Shown piece by piece: positions 11,446 to 22,390 of a stretch of 64,000 bases of DNA; position 1 is the first letter of the stretch, and every line of letters starts with the position of its first letter. The position numbers were made by a program, and so were the translations under genes. Source of the stretch: Mucor racemosus (taxonomy: Eukaryota; Mucoromycota; Mucoromycetes; Mucorales; Mucoraceae); the NCBI GenBank assembly GCA_027405735.1, contig JAPEHQ010000003.1, forward strand, positions 2,976,001 to 3,040,000, read 5' to 3'. Under the pieces are notes generated by a model, which was given only the letters and a program-made list of their open reading frames with translations, made no database searches and was not told the origin of the DNA.

Positions 11446-11998
11446 ATGAACGCTGAAAAACTCCAAAAGCTCCAAGCTCAAGTCCGTATCGGTGGTAAGG
11501 GTACTCCCCGTCGTAAGGTCAAGAAGACCGTTAACAAGGCCGGTTCCGGTGATGACCGTAAGCTCTCTGCTGCTCTCACCAAGTTGAACGTCCAACCCAT
11601 CCCTGGTGTTGATGAAGTCAACATGTTCAAGGATGATGGTAAGGTTGTCCACTTTGCCAACCCTCGTGGTAAGTTAGCCTTAGACAAATTTCAACCAATG
11701 TTTATATACTAACTATCATGTTTATATAGTTTCCGCTGCTGCCAACGCCAACACTTTCGCCATCCACGGTCGCTCCACCGAGAAGGAATTGGCTGAGCTC
11801 ATCCCTGGTATCTTGAACCAATTGGGTCCTGACTCCATGGCTGCCCTCAAGAAGCTCGCTGAATCTTTCCAACAAGCTCAAGGTGAATCCGCCGGTGCTG
11901 ATGATGATGAGATCCCCGATTTGGTTGAGAGCTTCGATAAGGCCGAGGTTGAGGATAAGGCTGAGGCTACTGAGGAGAAGAAGGAAGAGTCTGCTTAA
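11446..11998 (+). CDS. EGD1: Nascent polypeptide-associated complex subunit beta (BTF3/Egd1)
   Basis: Exons 11446-11668 and 11730-11998 give 163 residues. The intron has a perfect TACTAAC branch site at 11707-11713 and a TATAG acceptor. The N-terminus [20 protein letters not shown] with the basic RRKVKK ribosome-binding motif, the NAC domain that follows (about residues 33-98) and the acidic tail are typical of NAC beta. The protein forms a heterodimer with NAC alpha at the ribosome exit tunnel and shields nascent chains. Codon use is strongly biased (AAG, GGT, ACC, CTC, GCC), unlike neighbouring genes, which fits very high expression. Length agrees with fungal homologues. Confidence 0.96.
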
Positions 11999-13099
11999 GT
12001 TCTTTTTTAATGTATATCTGAATCAACTCCAAAATACAAATCACTCACACATCTCATCTTTTTTTGTTTTCTTATAACAATCTTAATGAAAAAAAAATTA
12101 ACAACTATTGAAAAAAGTAAAAATAAACTTCTTTTTTTAATTTTTTGAATTATAATTTACATGCTTTTCTTTTATAAAAATATTCAAATCAATGATATAA
12201 CTTGGCAAAAATGATGCACAGGATTGTAAATGTGTTTTGACGGTTGGTTTCTGGGCAATGATGATGTTCGTAGTCTTAACTACTTGTACAAAGGAAGAAG
12301 AACGTACGCCCATTTACAGTAGCCGAAAGTTTTAAAGAAATTTTAAGGGTTTAAAAAGACAAATTTATTATGATATATATACATTTAAAATGTTCTCAAG
12401 GTGCTGCTCTCTCTTGTCATATTTTTCATTTGGGTATATTACTTGTAATATTTAATGATTTACTCGCAACAAAATCATTATATGATTTTGGGGAATGATC
12501 ACATTTATCATCATAAATAGCTGGTCATGTGGAAAGATAGGATGAAGTTATAATATCTGAATGAGCATATAGATAGTATAGCAGGCAATATTTATTTGCA
12601 GCTGTTCATTGCATGGATGTCATTATTCATGAAGTAAACTATCACTGGCAGCAAAATGAAGGCATTTTGATTGAAAATTGCAAAATATTACGAGCTTATA
12701 GGTATATTTTCAATAAATAAACTCAAGTAATTCCTATACAACTATAATTAAATATACTTTAACTCAAGTTACTTTCGGTAGTTCGTGAACGGCGTGGCTA
12801 ATAGACTCCAACCTCCAACCTACACCTCCATACATTTTTATAAATAAGCTAATAGCTTGTTAAATTTGCAAGTAGACTTGAAAAAAATACACATCCTGTA
12901 TTCAAGACAGTTTCAATATTATTCAAATCAAAAATTAAACGATAAAAGGTTGTAAATAACGTTCATCTAAACATTTAAGGGTTAACCATTTTCAAGTACT
13001 CACTTAATCATGCCGAGTACATGAAACCCATAAAATATTAATGTTATAGATGTACATTTTAAAATAAAAAGCCACAAATACGAGACAAAAAGAGTTTTT
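11999..13099. other. Intergenic, no gene recognised
   Basis: AT-rich sequence following the NAC gene. The first 150 bp are T- and A-rich and likely hold its 3' UTR. No ORF with protein-like character is seen on either strand. Confidence 0.55.
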
Positions 13100-13480
13100 A
13101 AATTATATTGAAAGATTTATTGATAAAAAAGGTAATTAAACAAATATTAAGAAAACCCAAAGAGAAGTCTGTGAAAGAGAAAAAAGAATTAATAAAAGAT
13201 TCGAATATAATGGAAAGGAATAAATTCTTTTCATCAAATTGAAGTAAAAATTTCTTTTTTTTCAGAAGTTATAATAAGGTAGCTAGGGTTTTTTCGTCAT
13301 AGTCATAACGACTAAAGTCAAATGCCTGTATCATCCTTTAAAAAAAGAAACTCGTACCGCAAAAAGAATAAAGAAAATTCTTATTGTAGTGATTGTACTT
13401 ACCATAAATAATTGTTGATTACCAATGAATGGAATGAAGAAAAAAGAGATTAGTTGGTACTTTTCCTATCCTTTATATAT
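13100..13480 (-). ncRNA. Candidate short spliced transcript with a possible 19-residue microprotein
   Basis: On the minus strand a TATA box (TATATAAA, complement of 13472-13479) is followed by a leader, then ATG at 13405-13403 directly abutting a GTAAGT donor. Acceptors are available at 13336/13337 and at 13326/13327, and an AATAAA signal (complement of 13116-13121) closes the unit. With the second acceptor the reading is MAFDFSRYDYDEKTLATLL and a stop at 13271-13269; an ATG inside the second exon gives the same peptide with a slightly different start. The layout of promoter, intron and poly(A) signal is coherent, but the product is too short to recognise and could equally be a non-coding RNA. 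Confidence 0.3.
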
Positions 13481-15844
13481 CCTTTTTTCTCCCCATTTGA
13501 GAGGATGATAAATTTTTTTTCGAAATTTTTTGTGTCTGCTCTTTTCTCAAGATAAACAGTCTATCGATGGCACCTTCTGAATTGTCAAAAAAAAATTTAT
13601 TAACCTATAGACATATGCAGTCATGGACACTCGAACTGTGAGTTGCTTCAAGTGTCTAGTAGCTGATTTATGAATAAACACAAAACTTATATAGTAACTT
13701 TATGCTAATTCAAATGTTAAGGATATATGACTCAATCTATCGACCAGCATTAGGTCCAGAATTTATCAAAAAACACATTTTCCAATAAATTTTTACTACT
13801 TCGATATTTAATTTTACCCAATCAAATAATTTACCCCTGAATCTGAGCTGAAATGTCAAATAATTTTCTGTTTCTTCACATTTCTCCAACTTGATTAACA
13901 CAGTCTATTATTATAGATGCCTAAAATTTAGGTGTTGAAAAATTTCATCGTAGCTGCTATTATGCAGCCCCTTTTTTACGTTCAATAATGTTTAAAAAAA
14001 ATTGACTTTAATTGACTAGATTTCAAAATTCTAGTCATTTTGTGCTGTATTGTAACATGAGCTGCAGAGTCTACAGCTAAAATGAGCATACAAAGCAAAG
14101 TAAAACTACATTAAAATAGTAGCAAAAAGCCGTATTTGACACATATAACTATTGCAAATGTTCTTATTTTACTAGAAATATGTAAGTTTCCCAAAACATG
14201 CCTCACAATTGCTCGGAATTTGTGGTTTAAGCTTAAAAACACCAACATAAAACTATAAAATACGTCTGTAAACCAAGAAAAAAAAATACAACAATACTTT
14301 AGATGTATTTCTAAATTTGATTATGGTTTTTATTGCATATCTATGCAATTATAAGCAGCCTAAATAACTATTTAAAATATGTCAATAGCGTTTTTCTCCA
14401 AAATTAAGAGCCTTTGAACCCAAATATTGCTACCTCAAAGCTCATCACTACACACTGTCTTAAAACACAATATCCTAATTGACTGTCTTACAATGACAAT
14501 GTATAAATGCTACTATTTATTGAGAGGAACCATGAATATTCAATCTTTTTAGCTCAAATATACCAAATTTTAGGATTTTTAATTCCTCATTTCTTGATGG
14601 TTTTTGGCGATTATACGACCGCAGAATCAACCAAAACTATCATTCATGATCCATAGTAACTTTCTGAAACATTTTCTCAATCTTTTTAGGTCATGAAAAT
14701 TCCAATAGTTTTTTGGTCATTTTTCCTTATGGATGTACGTCCTGGATCCATCAAAATCGGCTTTTTGCATTTTTAGCACGAGAAAACAATCTTTTGATAA
14801 TACATGCAATAATGAAGTTCAACCATAATTTTTTTGCGCATTACGGCAAATTGTTTATTTGAGTATTACATAATTAAAAAATAGAGTTTTCTTGAAAAAC
14901 TCGATTTTTTTAATAATGGAAATTGCGAAAAAATTTTGGTTGAAAATACCATTATATTTTACACCATTAGATGCACAATAAAAAACAGTATCTATAACAT
15001 TTAATATGCAACACATGGTATGTATACTGGATTTAGAGAAATTTGGCAATAGACTTTTTTTTTTGAAAATTTTGCAATTTTGGACCAAAAAAATTCCAAC
15101 CAACAGAGCACCAATTTAAACGCCGATAACACTGTAAAATGCTACTTTCAAGGTGAATAGATTGTAACAAAAGCAACGATAAGCAACCTAAAAGCAAATC
15201 AGGACCAATGAAAATTAATATAGTAATCTCCTACGCATGTTTTAGTATTATTACGACTACGACTACGACGACGACTACGAACTTCATACTATTTTTTTTT
15301 GAGCCGAAAAAGAACGATAGATCAGGTAGAAATACAAAAGGTTCAAGGAAATGGTTGCCGAAAAAAAGTAGATCAAGGTTGAGGATAGGTGCATTATATT
15401 TACAATATATCGATGTATTTTATTTCAATATCGATTTTTATCGCAAGACAATACTTGCTTATAGAACAGAATTTCATCGGCCTATATTACTCTCGTCTCA
15501 AAAGTTACCGAAACTGTTGATTTCTCAACATTTGCAGGATCTTATGCGTTTATGATATCCCTGATCGTGTGAGATCTCGACAAAAAAGAAAAAGAGAGAA
15601 TATAGTTTTAGAGTACTATTATGATGATGTTGTTTGTACGTAAAAGTAGAAACCTGATTTTCCAAATGTATATAATGTAATCAAACTAATGGGCAAAACG
15701 GCAAAGGAATACAATAATGGTTGCATATGCAATATTACATCTAGCCACGAAAGCCGAATAGTCATACCGCATAACGAATTCCATAATATATATATAAGAA
15801 CCATTTAATTTTTCATCGTATGAACATTATAATATTATACAAAC
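13481..15844. other. Long intergenic region, no gene recognised
   Basis: AT-rich with many A and T runs. An open frame at 15208-15555 (115 codons) starts in a (ACG/ACT)n Thr tract and shows no recognisable domain; I treat it as doubtful. A TATATAA box at about 15789-15796 belongs to the next gene. Nothing else is supported. Confidence 0.5.
15789..15797 (+). promoter_or_regulatory. TATA box of the GPI-type protein gene
   Basis: TATATAAG lies about 50 bp before the start codon at 15845, a normal distance for a short fungal leader. Confidence 0.5.
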
Positions 15845-16230
15845 ATGAAAAGCACAATTATTTTCACTCTTATCAGCACACTTCTCTTCCTTTTTGTTAC
15901 TGCGCAGATTGATGAAACTAACAATAGCGTCAGTATTGTAACACCAACAACAACTGCTGCTGCAATTGATAGTAATAATCCAATTTATCCACCTATTACA
16001 ATTACAATTACAGAAACATCAACTACAACCACTATTCCTGCGCAGACAAACATTGCTCCTACCACATCTACAACAAGTAATGATGCATCTAGGTAAGATT
16101 TTTTTTAATGACGAAAAAATGTAGCATCATCATAGTGTATTAACTCTAAAATAACAATAGATTATTCATGATGAAGTCATCTCAGTTAGCGGCCATTGTG
16201 GTGTTGGGGTATTTAGTATTTTTGATCTAG
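15845..16230 (+). CDS. Small secreted Ser/Thr-rich protein, probably GPI-anchored
   Basis: Exons 15845-16092 and 16161-16230 join to 105 residues. Residues 1-21 (MKSTIIFTLISTLLFLFVTAQ) minus the last form a classic signal peptide with a likely cut after VTA. The mature part is rich in Thr, Ser and Pro and suited to O-mannosylation. The second exon supplies a C-terminal hydrophobic stretch, QLAAIVVLGYLVFLI, ending at the stop, preceded by small residues in TSNDASR, the layout of a GPI-attachment signal. It is therefore predicted to sit in the plasma membrane or wall. No family is recognised. Without the splice the protein would lack the anchor, so alternative splicing could give a secreted form. 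Confidence 0.75.
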
Positions 16231-16498
16231 ATCAATAAATAAAGTTGTATAAAACTTAATCTCTTTTTTGCCATTACACTATCGTTTTTTATTTCTTTTT
16301 TATCTTTAGTATCAGATATAAAATCAAAATGTATGTATAACTGATTGAAAAAAATGTCTTGGAAGTGTATGGGTTTCGGAGGGAGGATAAAAAAAAAAAA
16401 AAAAAAATAGAAAGAAAAAAGACAAAATATAAAACATTGTAACATTGATTCCCTCTCTTTCTCGCACTTTATCTATATAGACAACAAGCTCATCCAAC

Positions 16499-17046
16499 AT
16501 GAAAATGACAGAAAATAACAATGCCAATTACAATAATAACACTCAACCGCCACCACCAGCTTATCAAGGTGGCACAAATGGTCAAACTTATTATCAACCC
16601 CCACCTCCGCCTACTGATTATGCACCACCACCTCCAACAAACAATCAACCAAATAATATGGGGCAAAGATTTACTCAATTTTATGCACCGCCTCAAAATA
16701 GGAAATTAGGGATGAAAAGAAGATTTTGCTCATTCATTTGTTGTTGTATCATCATTGGATTAATTGTTGGGTTGTCTGCTGGTTTGACGAGAAGAAGCTA
16801 TTATGGTAGTAGTGGTAGTAATAGAAACTGTAATTGGTATGTATTTGTTGGTCTAACACTGAGTAAAATGCCATGGAGATTGATTTACGCATTTTCAATT
16901 TTATAGTCGAACCAATTCAGACTGTACCACCGTTTATGGTTAGTAAATTGTAATTAGCCGCATGTCGATTTAATACTCATTCTTTTGATATACATATAGG
17001 CGCAAGCACTTACTGTTATGCTAGTTGCCAGTGTGCTAGAAGATAG
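16499..17046 (+). CDS. Single-pass membrane protein with PPxY motif and Cys-rich outer tail
   Basis: Exons 16499-16836, 16907-16938 and 17000-17046 encode 138 residues; all junctions keep frame. The N-terminal 75 residues are Pro/Asn/Gln/Tyr-rich and contain PPAY at 19-22, a WW-domain ligand of the kind bound by Rsp5/Nedd4 ubiquitin ligases. A transmembrane helix spans about 76-96, beginning with a Cys cluster (FCSFICCC) that could be palmitoylated and preceded by basic MKRR, which favours N-terminus inside. The last 40 residues hold six Cys (111, 113, 119, 129, 133, 135). No named family is recognised. It lies 270 bp after the GPI-type gene on the same strand. Role as an Rsp5 adaptor is inference. 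Confidence 0.7.
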
Positions 17047-18263
17047 CCACATGTGTGTTAATAATAATGTATATTTTAATCTCTTCAGTCTAGTCTAATA
17101 AATTAATAATAATTTTATCAAATTTATGCTGCTTTTATATATGCAAAATGTATAGCAACGGTGGGAGGCGTTACACATATATATGTATATATATATAAAA
17201 AGGTTTGATAAATCATTATGCGTTTGAAAGTGTAAATGTAAGGAATCGCCATTAAAAAGCGAAAAAAAAAAACTGCATGAATATTTTGATATTACATGCG
17301 TCGTATCATTATTTTATGTATATACAAAACTAAAATTAAAATTGATTATTCCAAGTAATGGATTTTCCATGTGATAGACAGACCTGCATACATTACATTA
17401 TAAAGGAGAAGATCACAAAAGAAGGGCCCCATCCTAACTTCATTTTTTGATATCAATTTTCGGGTCAAATGGCAAATATATATATATATATGTATAACAA
17501 ACCTTGTAATTCAAGCATGCTCAGGGCTTTAATTTCGATAGGCTGTCTAGAATTTCTTGAAGTTTAGACTGGAAAGAACACACTTTACAAGCACGCCATT
17601 TTGAATTCAATTAGAGCGTGTATCGTGGTACATTTTTTCTTGCAGGACATGGAAGATATATTCGTGTGAAGACGATCCCAACCGTATGATCGATTCTTAT
17701 TTTATTGGCCAAAATTATACGTTTATAAGCGCCGTTAATTGCAAAAATGAATAGCCTTTCTAGTGTCGATGCTTGCATAAACAAAAGATTCTGAAGGGAA
17801 ACGCAAAAATTTGTTAATTACGACAAAAAAAAGAAAGAAACAACAACATCCGTGCACATATCAATTATTAAAGTAAATATGGTTACGGTAACACACTATC
17901 AAGTTATTGTTGTGATTATGACATGTTGGTGCGACACGATTGTTTAACAACGATCATACAAACTCTTGAAGATAGCTTGATTTTATCATATATGATAAAA
18001 AGGAGAATCTTTTACGCATAATTGATAAGGAAACAAGGCAGAGGCAGATTAGCTTTTTTTTTTCTTTTATTCTTTTAATGAGGCAGGTTTCGTCATTCGG
18101 TAGGGGTTCTTTTTCAGATTTAATTACTCACAACTAAACCTTAATTTTTTATATTTTGCGCGGCCAATGCGTCCTCGAAGAAACATATAAAAAGACCTAC
18201 CAGTTTTCTGTTTATGATTTTCCCTCTTCCTTTATGTATACAAACAAAGCAAAACAAAACAAA
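17047..18263. other. Intergenic region and promoter of paralogue A
   Basis: It contains small (TA)n tracts near 17180-17200 and 17478-17492 and T-rich tracts near 18053-18075. No coding sequence is recognised apart from an in-frame upstream extension of the next gene (from 18156), judged to be leader because it includes the TATA box. Confidence 0.5.
18186..18192 (+). promoter_or_regulatory. TATA box of paralogue A
   Basis: TATAAAA in the context ACATATAAAAAGACC, 78 bp before the preferred start at 18264. The paralogue at 21046 has an almost identical box (TATATAAAAAGATC) at a similar distance, which supports both the promoter and the start assignments. Confidence 0.6.
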
Positions 18264-18668
18264 ATGACAAAACAAAAAGAAATCCATATTCCACACCTAA
18301 GTCAAGATGAACAAATATTCTTAAATACAGCAGCTACATTTAGTCAGTTCAGAAGAATGTCAAATCATTCCATGGAAACTAATAGCAGACCAAGCATGGA
18401 AAGTAATCATCATAGTAACAATAAAAGACATCAAGTTGTCTCTGTTTCTTCATTGTCATCGTTTTTATTTAAAAGAAGAGGATCGTCTACTTCATCACTG
18501 AACTCAACATCTTCGTCATCTATGAATTCCGTTTTATGTCCATCCTCTTTAAACGAAGATGATTATTCAAAACCACAATCACCAAAAGCAAGAGAATTAG
18601 AATCACTGATATTTGAACAGCCTCAAAGAACAGTTCGATTAAGCCTGACTCCACGTTGTGCTGTTTAA
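18264..18668 (+). CDS. Unrecognised Ser-rich protein, tandem paralogue A
   Basis: A single exon encodes 134 residues from ATG 18264. An earlier in-frame ATG at 18156 exists but that reading runs across the TATA box, so 18264 is preferred. Three blocks are shared with paralogue B (21046-21495): an N-terminal HIPxLSxDExxFLNT..ATFSQ, a central QVVSVSSL preceding a basic KRR, and the C-terminal ELESLIFEQPQRTVRLSLTP followed by xCAV at the end. The regions between are Ser/Asn-rich and variable. No signal peptide or membrane segment is seen. I do not recognise the family; block conservation against variable linkers suggests real selection on short motifs. The Cys three residues from the end does not fit a CaaX box. 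Confidence 0.8.
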   Translation: MTKQKEIHIPHLSQDEQIFLNTAATFSQFRRMSNHSMETNSRPSMESNHHSNNKRHQVVSVSSLSSFLFKRRGSSTSSLNSTSSSSMNSVLCPSSLNEDDYSKPQSPKARELESLIFEQPQRTVRLSLTPRCAV

Positions 18669-21045
18669 TCATGTTTACCACCAATATACCAATATCCCAT
18701 TCATTCCAAACTGTACAAAAAGAAAAATAATCAATTCAGCCCTCTCCTCTTTTAATGATAACCCCTAATTTCTTAAATATTATTGCATGTAAATAAAATA
18801 AACACATATTTTTATATATTATACATTATAAACATTTATAAATAATGCATGCGGGATATCAGCAAGTCCCCGTACATTTGGTGGAGCATAAATTAATAAA
18901 ATACATTGGTGGGAATGCATGAGCCAGGGTGCCGTGATCTAGGCTTTACTGATTATAAGCAGCAAATCATCAAATGTGAAACCAAACTATTTGTAATCGA
19001 GAAACCAAGATCGTCCTGTGGTTGTTTATTAGATTTCATCATTATATGTAAGCATCTTCATAGTCTACCTTGGCAGCATAGATTCATTGTAAAAATAGCC
19101 TTGGCTTCAATTGGATTTCAATGAAATATGCTATATATTCATATTTCATGCAATCATTGTTTACATTATTTATTAACTGCTGACAAATATATTGATGTAT
19201 GGTTGCTGCTTCAATTTGCATTTTACTATACTACTGAAAACTGTTTTATTTGAAAGAAGCTATTTATAAAATGCGTATATTACACTCAAATTGCATAATA
19301 CAGCTTTTTTTGTTCGTCCACTCGCCACTATTAACATTTATTATATCATCTTGATGCTATTAGCATTTTGAATTCAGGTTAAATCAAGGATTGATCCGAG
19401 TACAATTAAGTTTTTAAAGTTTAAAATAATATCAATTCACTCAACATTTCAAAAAAGGGAAATAGCATACATGCTTGCAAAAATCTGACACTTCTTTTTT
19501 GTTGAGATGTAGTACTAATTAATATTTAACATCTTCTATTGCTTTGTAATCGTATTCAAAAACAATAAAAAAAAAAAAAAGTAATCTAAATCTATCAAAA
19601 TCCGGCATCCAATGTATAAATGTTACAATAAAAGCTCTTTTTCAAAAAATAGAAAGCTAAAAGCTGTTTCACAGCAACTCGAGCACACCATAAATCATGC
19701 AGATGTGAATAGTTGTAATTTACAAATCCCAGAGAGCTTGCGAATAGCGTAAAGCTATCACATGTACGAAGAAATGTGAAACAAACTTCAATTATATTAT
19801 TGCCTTTAAAGTATCAGAAAGTAACTACATGCTCAAAATAAAAATATAAACACATAGTCGAAATATTGAGTAACATTTTACAATAGAATACCCTACAAAA
19901 TAAGGCAGCATTTGAGATGAAAGAATTATTTAAATCTCTGATATGCAAGGTTTTTGACGGGGGGTATTTCTGACCTTCAAATTGCTATTTATTGACACTA
20001 AAAGAAGGTGGTGTAAGGGTTTCTATGCAAATCAGACGAAATTGATCTGCATCTATGTTGGAACAAATATTGATTTTATCAATCAAACAATAGCAATGTA
20101 ATTCAAAACAAGATTACATTAGTTGCGCCGCCTAATATTATTTTGATGGATTGTAAATATATACATAAATACATACACATGTAAACAAATTGGCGTTGTC
20201 ATATGCTTTGAAAGCATATGATTTACAATTATGAAAAGTTGATGGAATATCGATATGAATAAATATTATTTAACCCCTATAGTATTAACAAAACAAGCCC
20301 ATTTGAGAATTTTTTTTATATTAAAAAAAAAAAAAAAAAAAAAAAAGCATCATGATGATGGAAATGATGTTAATTGATGTTATTTTCTTGCCAAGTTGGA
20401 ATAGTAATTTATACAAAAGATAACATAATGCTAAAAAGTCATTAAATCAATGATATTTCTTTTACATCATAGTTCCAGCTACTACCACCACTAAATAAAA
20501 GCATGCCATTGTAAATAAGCTATAGCGGCTTAAAAAATAATTAAATAAATTTATTATTTACTAACCAAATTGGATCAAATGCTCTTATTGTTTTACAATA
20601 ATAATATAAACTTTGCCACAGTTAAATAAAACATATAAACAATTTTGAATATTGTAAACATATAAACATCTAATAAAACACTTCTTTTTTTTTTTTTTTG
20701 TCAATTCATTGAAAACCGGTTGATAAAAGGAATAAAAAAAGGGGGGGGGGGAGGAGAGAGAGAGAGAGAGAGGTATACAGAAAGATAGGAGGGGCTGAAT
20801 AACAGAGAGTCAAAGTTTAGATTTAGGAGCTTTACATGTCCTAATTTAACCTTTTTTTTATATTAACAACAGCATTTTAAGGTTTATGTAGTATATTGTA
20901 CATTTCATGACGAAACTTTTTCACGCGTGAGCTCAATATATTGATTTATTTTTGCATTGATGCACAAAAGTATATAAAAAGATCAATCTTTTTTGGGTTT
21001 TTCTCTTTTTTTTACCTTCTAAATATATACCAAAATCACATACCA
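18669..21045. other. Long spacer between tandem paralogues
   Basis: AT-rich sequence with A/T homopolymers (for example near 20323-20346), and a poly-G plus (GA)n tract at about 20740-20772. A 72-codon open frame at 18906-19124 has no protein-like features that I recognise. The TATA box of paralogue B lies at 20973-20979. Confidence 0.5.
20973..20979 (+). promoter_or_regulatory. TATA box of paralogue B
   Basis: TATAAAA in the context TATATAAAAAGATC, 73 bp before ATG 21046, closely matching the box of paralogue A. Confidence 0.6.
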
Positions 21046-21495
21046 ATGTCTTCTTCTACTACTACTACTAATACCGCAAAAAATCCAGTTCATATCCCAT
21101 TCCTAAGTGAAGATGAAAAGGTCTTTTTAAATACTACTGCAACATTCAGTCAAGTTCGAAGGACATCGCATAGTATAGAGCAACAAACTAATAATTCTGC
21201 CAGACCAAGCATTGAAGAAAATAACACACAGCGTCAGCGTCGAAATCAAGTAGTGTCTGTATCTTCATTGGCACTATTGTGGAAACGTAGAGACTCTTCT
21301 ACTTCGACATGTTCATCTTCGACCACCACTACTGCTGGCTCAGTAGATCAACATTCAAATATGACATCTCAATTCTTTGAAGATGATTATTATCATCATG
21401 AGTCTTCTCCAAAAGCAAGAGAATTGGAATCACTCATCTTTGAACAACCTCAAAGAACAGTTAGACTGAGTTTAACACCTGGCTGTGCCGTTTAA
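21046..21495 (+). CDS. Unrecognised Ser-rich protein, tandem paralogue B
   Basis: A single exon gives 149 residues from ATG 21046; an in-frame upstream ATG at 20941 reads through the TATA box and is rejected. It shares with paralogue A the N-terminal FLNTTATFSQVRR block, the central NQVVSVSSL block followed by KRRDSSTS, and the C-terminal ELESLIFEQPQRTVRLSLTP, ending in GCAV. The Ser/Thr-rich linkers have diverged and differ in length. The pair presumably arose by tandem duplication with promoters included. Function is unknown; the basic and Ser-rich stretches suggest phosphorylation-regulated short-motif protein, but that is inference. Confidence 0.8.
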   Translation: MSSSTTTTNTAKNPVHIPFLSEDEKVFLNTTATFSQVRRTSHSIEQQTNNSARPSIEENNTQRQRRNQVVSVSSLALLWKRRDSSTSTCSSSTTTTAGSVDQHSNMTSQFFEDDYYHHESSPKARELESLIFEQPQRTVRLSLTPGCAV

Positions 21496-22390
21496 TTCAA
21501 GCTTTCACTATTGTATATAGTTTTACCTTTTTATTTTCTTTTAAACATGCTTAATTCTTCTTGGTCTTTCTCCTTTTATTTACTATTTCTGGCCTGTTGA
21601 TCTTCCTCGCCGACCACCCCTTCCTTCCCCATATAATAATATCATGTATGAAAAAAAAATTCGCCATCACTCCTTATACAAGTAAAAGAAAAATAACTTA
21701 CCCGCCCTATTATTGCTTTCTCCTTTGCTTTATTTACTCTTTTACCTCCTCTTTGCTCGACTTGTTTTATATTTTGCATGTAAATAAAGAACATTTTTGT
21801 GTTATGATTGAACGTTTAGTGTGTGATGATTGGTTATTCGTTGATTTCAGTCAGTGGCCAAATCTGAAACCGACAGACTGAAAGAGTTTTATCTCAATAA
21901 ATAACTTCTAAATATTTTGTCTGTTAACTGATATAAGTATAAAAAACGATTTCCTACCTAATGGTATTTTTATTTTTCAAATCAAGTATGGATATGATTG
22001 ATTTATGATGATTCAAAAGAGACGTATCGAAAGTTGAGGGTCACATATTTTCAAACGAATAGTGACTCGATTAAAAGACTTTTCAGCATCAATTGAGAGA
22101 ATTGCAAAGCACAGAGACAGACTGGAGGGGAGAGGAAAGAGAAATTAAAGAGGCATGTTTGATTGAATTAAACTAAGCTTTGTGGGCTTTCTTTTGTTTT
22201 CTTTTTTTTTTTTTTTTAATACATAAAACGTATATTTTTGTTCATTATTCAACTCAAATTTAAATAGTGTAAGTTTTTATATAATTTTTCTCGATCGCTT
22301 TTCTTAATAAATTGCACAATATCTTTTATACAAAATAATTATATATCTCGTGTTTTAATCAATCTTTTTTTTTTCAATATATAGTAAATA
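21496..22390. other. Intergenic: 3' end of paralogue B and promoter of SPT6
   Basis: A 106-codon open frame (21561-21881) lies in the T-rich 3' region of paralogue B; it is Phe/Leu/Ile-rich as expected of T-rich DNA and is not supported. T-rich tracts at 22190-22217 and 22363-22376 precede the SPT6 start, and candidate AATAAA signals are at about 21896-21901. Confidence 0.5.

Noticed and set aside
15208..15555. 115-codon ORF starting with a poly-Thr tract
   Set aside because: The start is in an ACG/ACT repeat, the remainder has no recognisable domain, and no splice or promoter pattern supports it.
18156..18263. Upstream in-frame start for paralogue A
   Set aside because: The extension contains the TATA box and has no counterpart in paralogue B, whose own extension is also unrelated.
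21561..21881. 106-codon hydrophobic ORF after paralogue B
   Set aside because: It lies in the T-rich 3' region; Phe/Leu/Ile richness is what T-rich DNA gives by chance.
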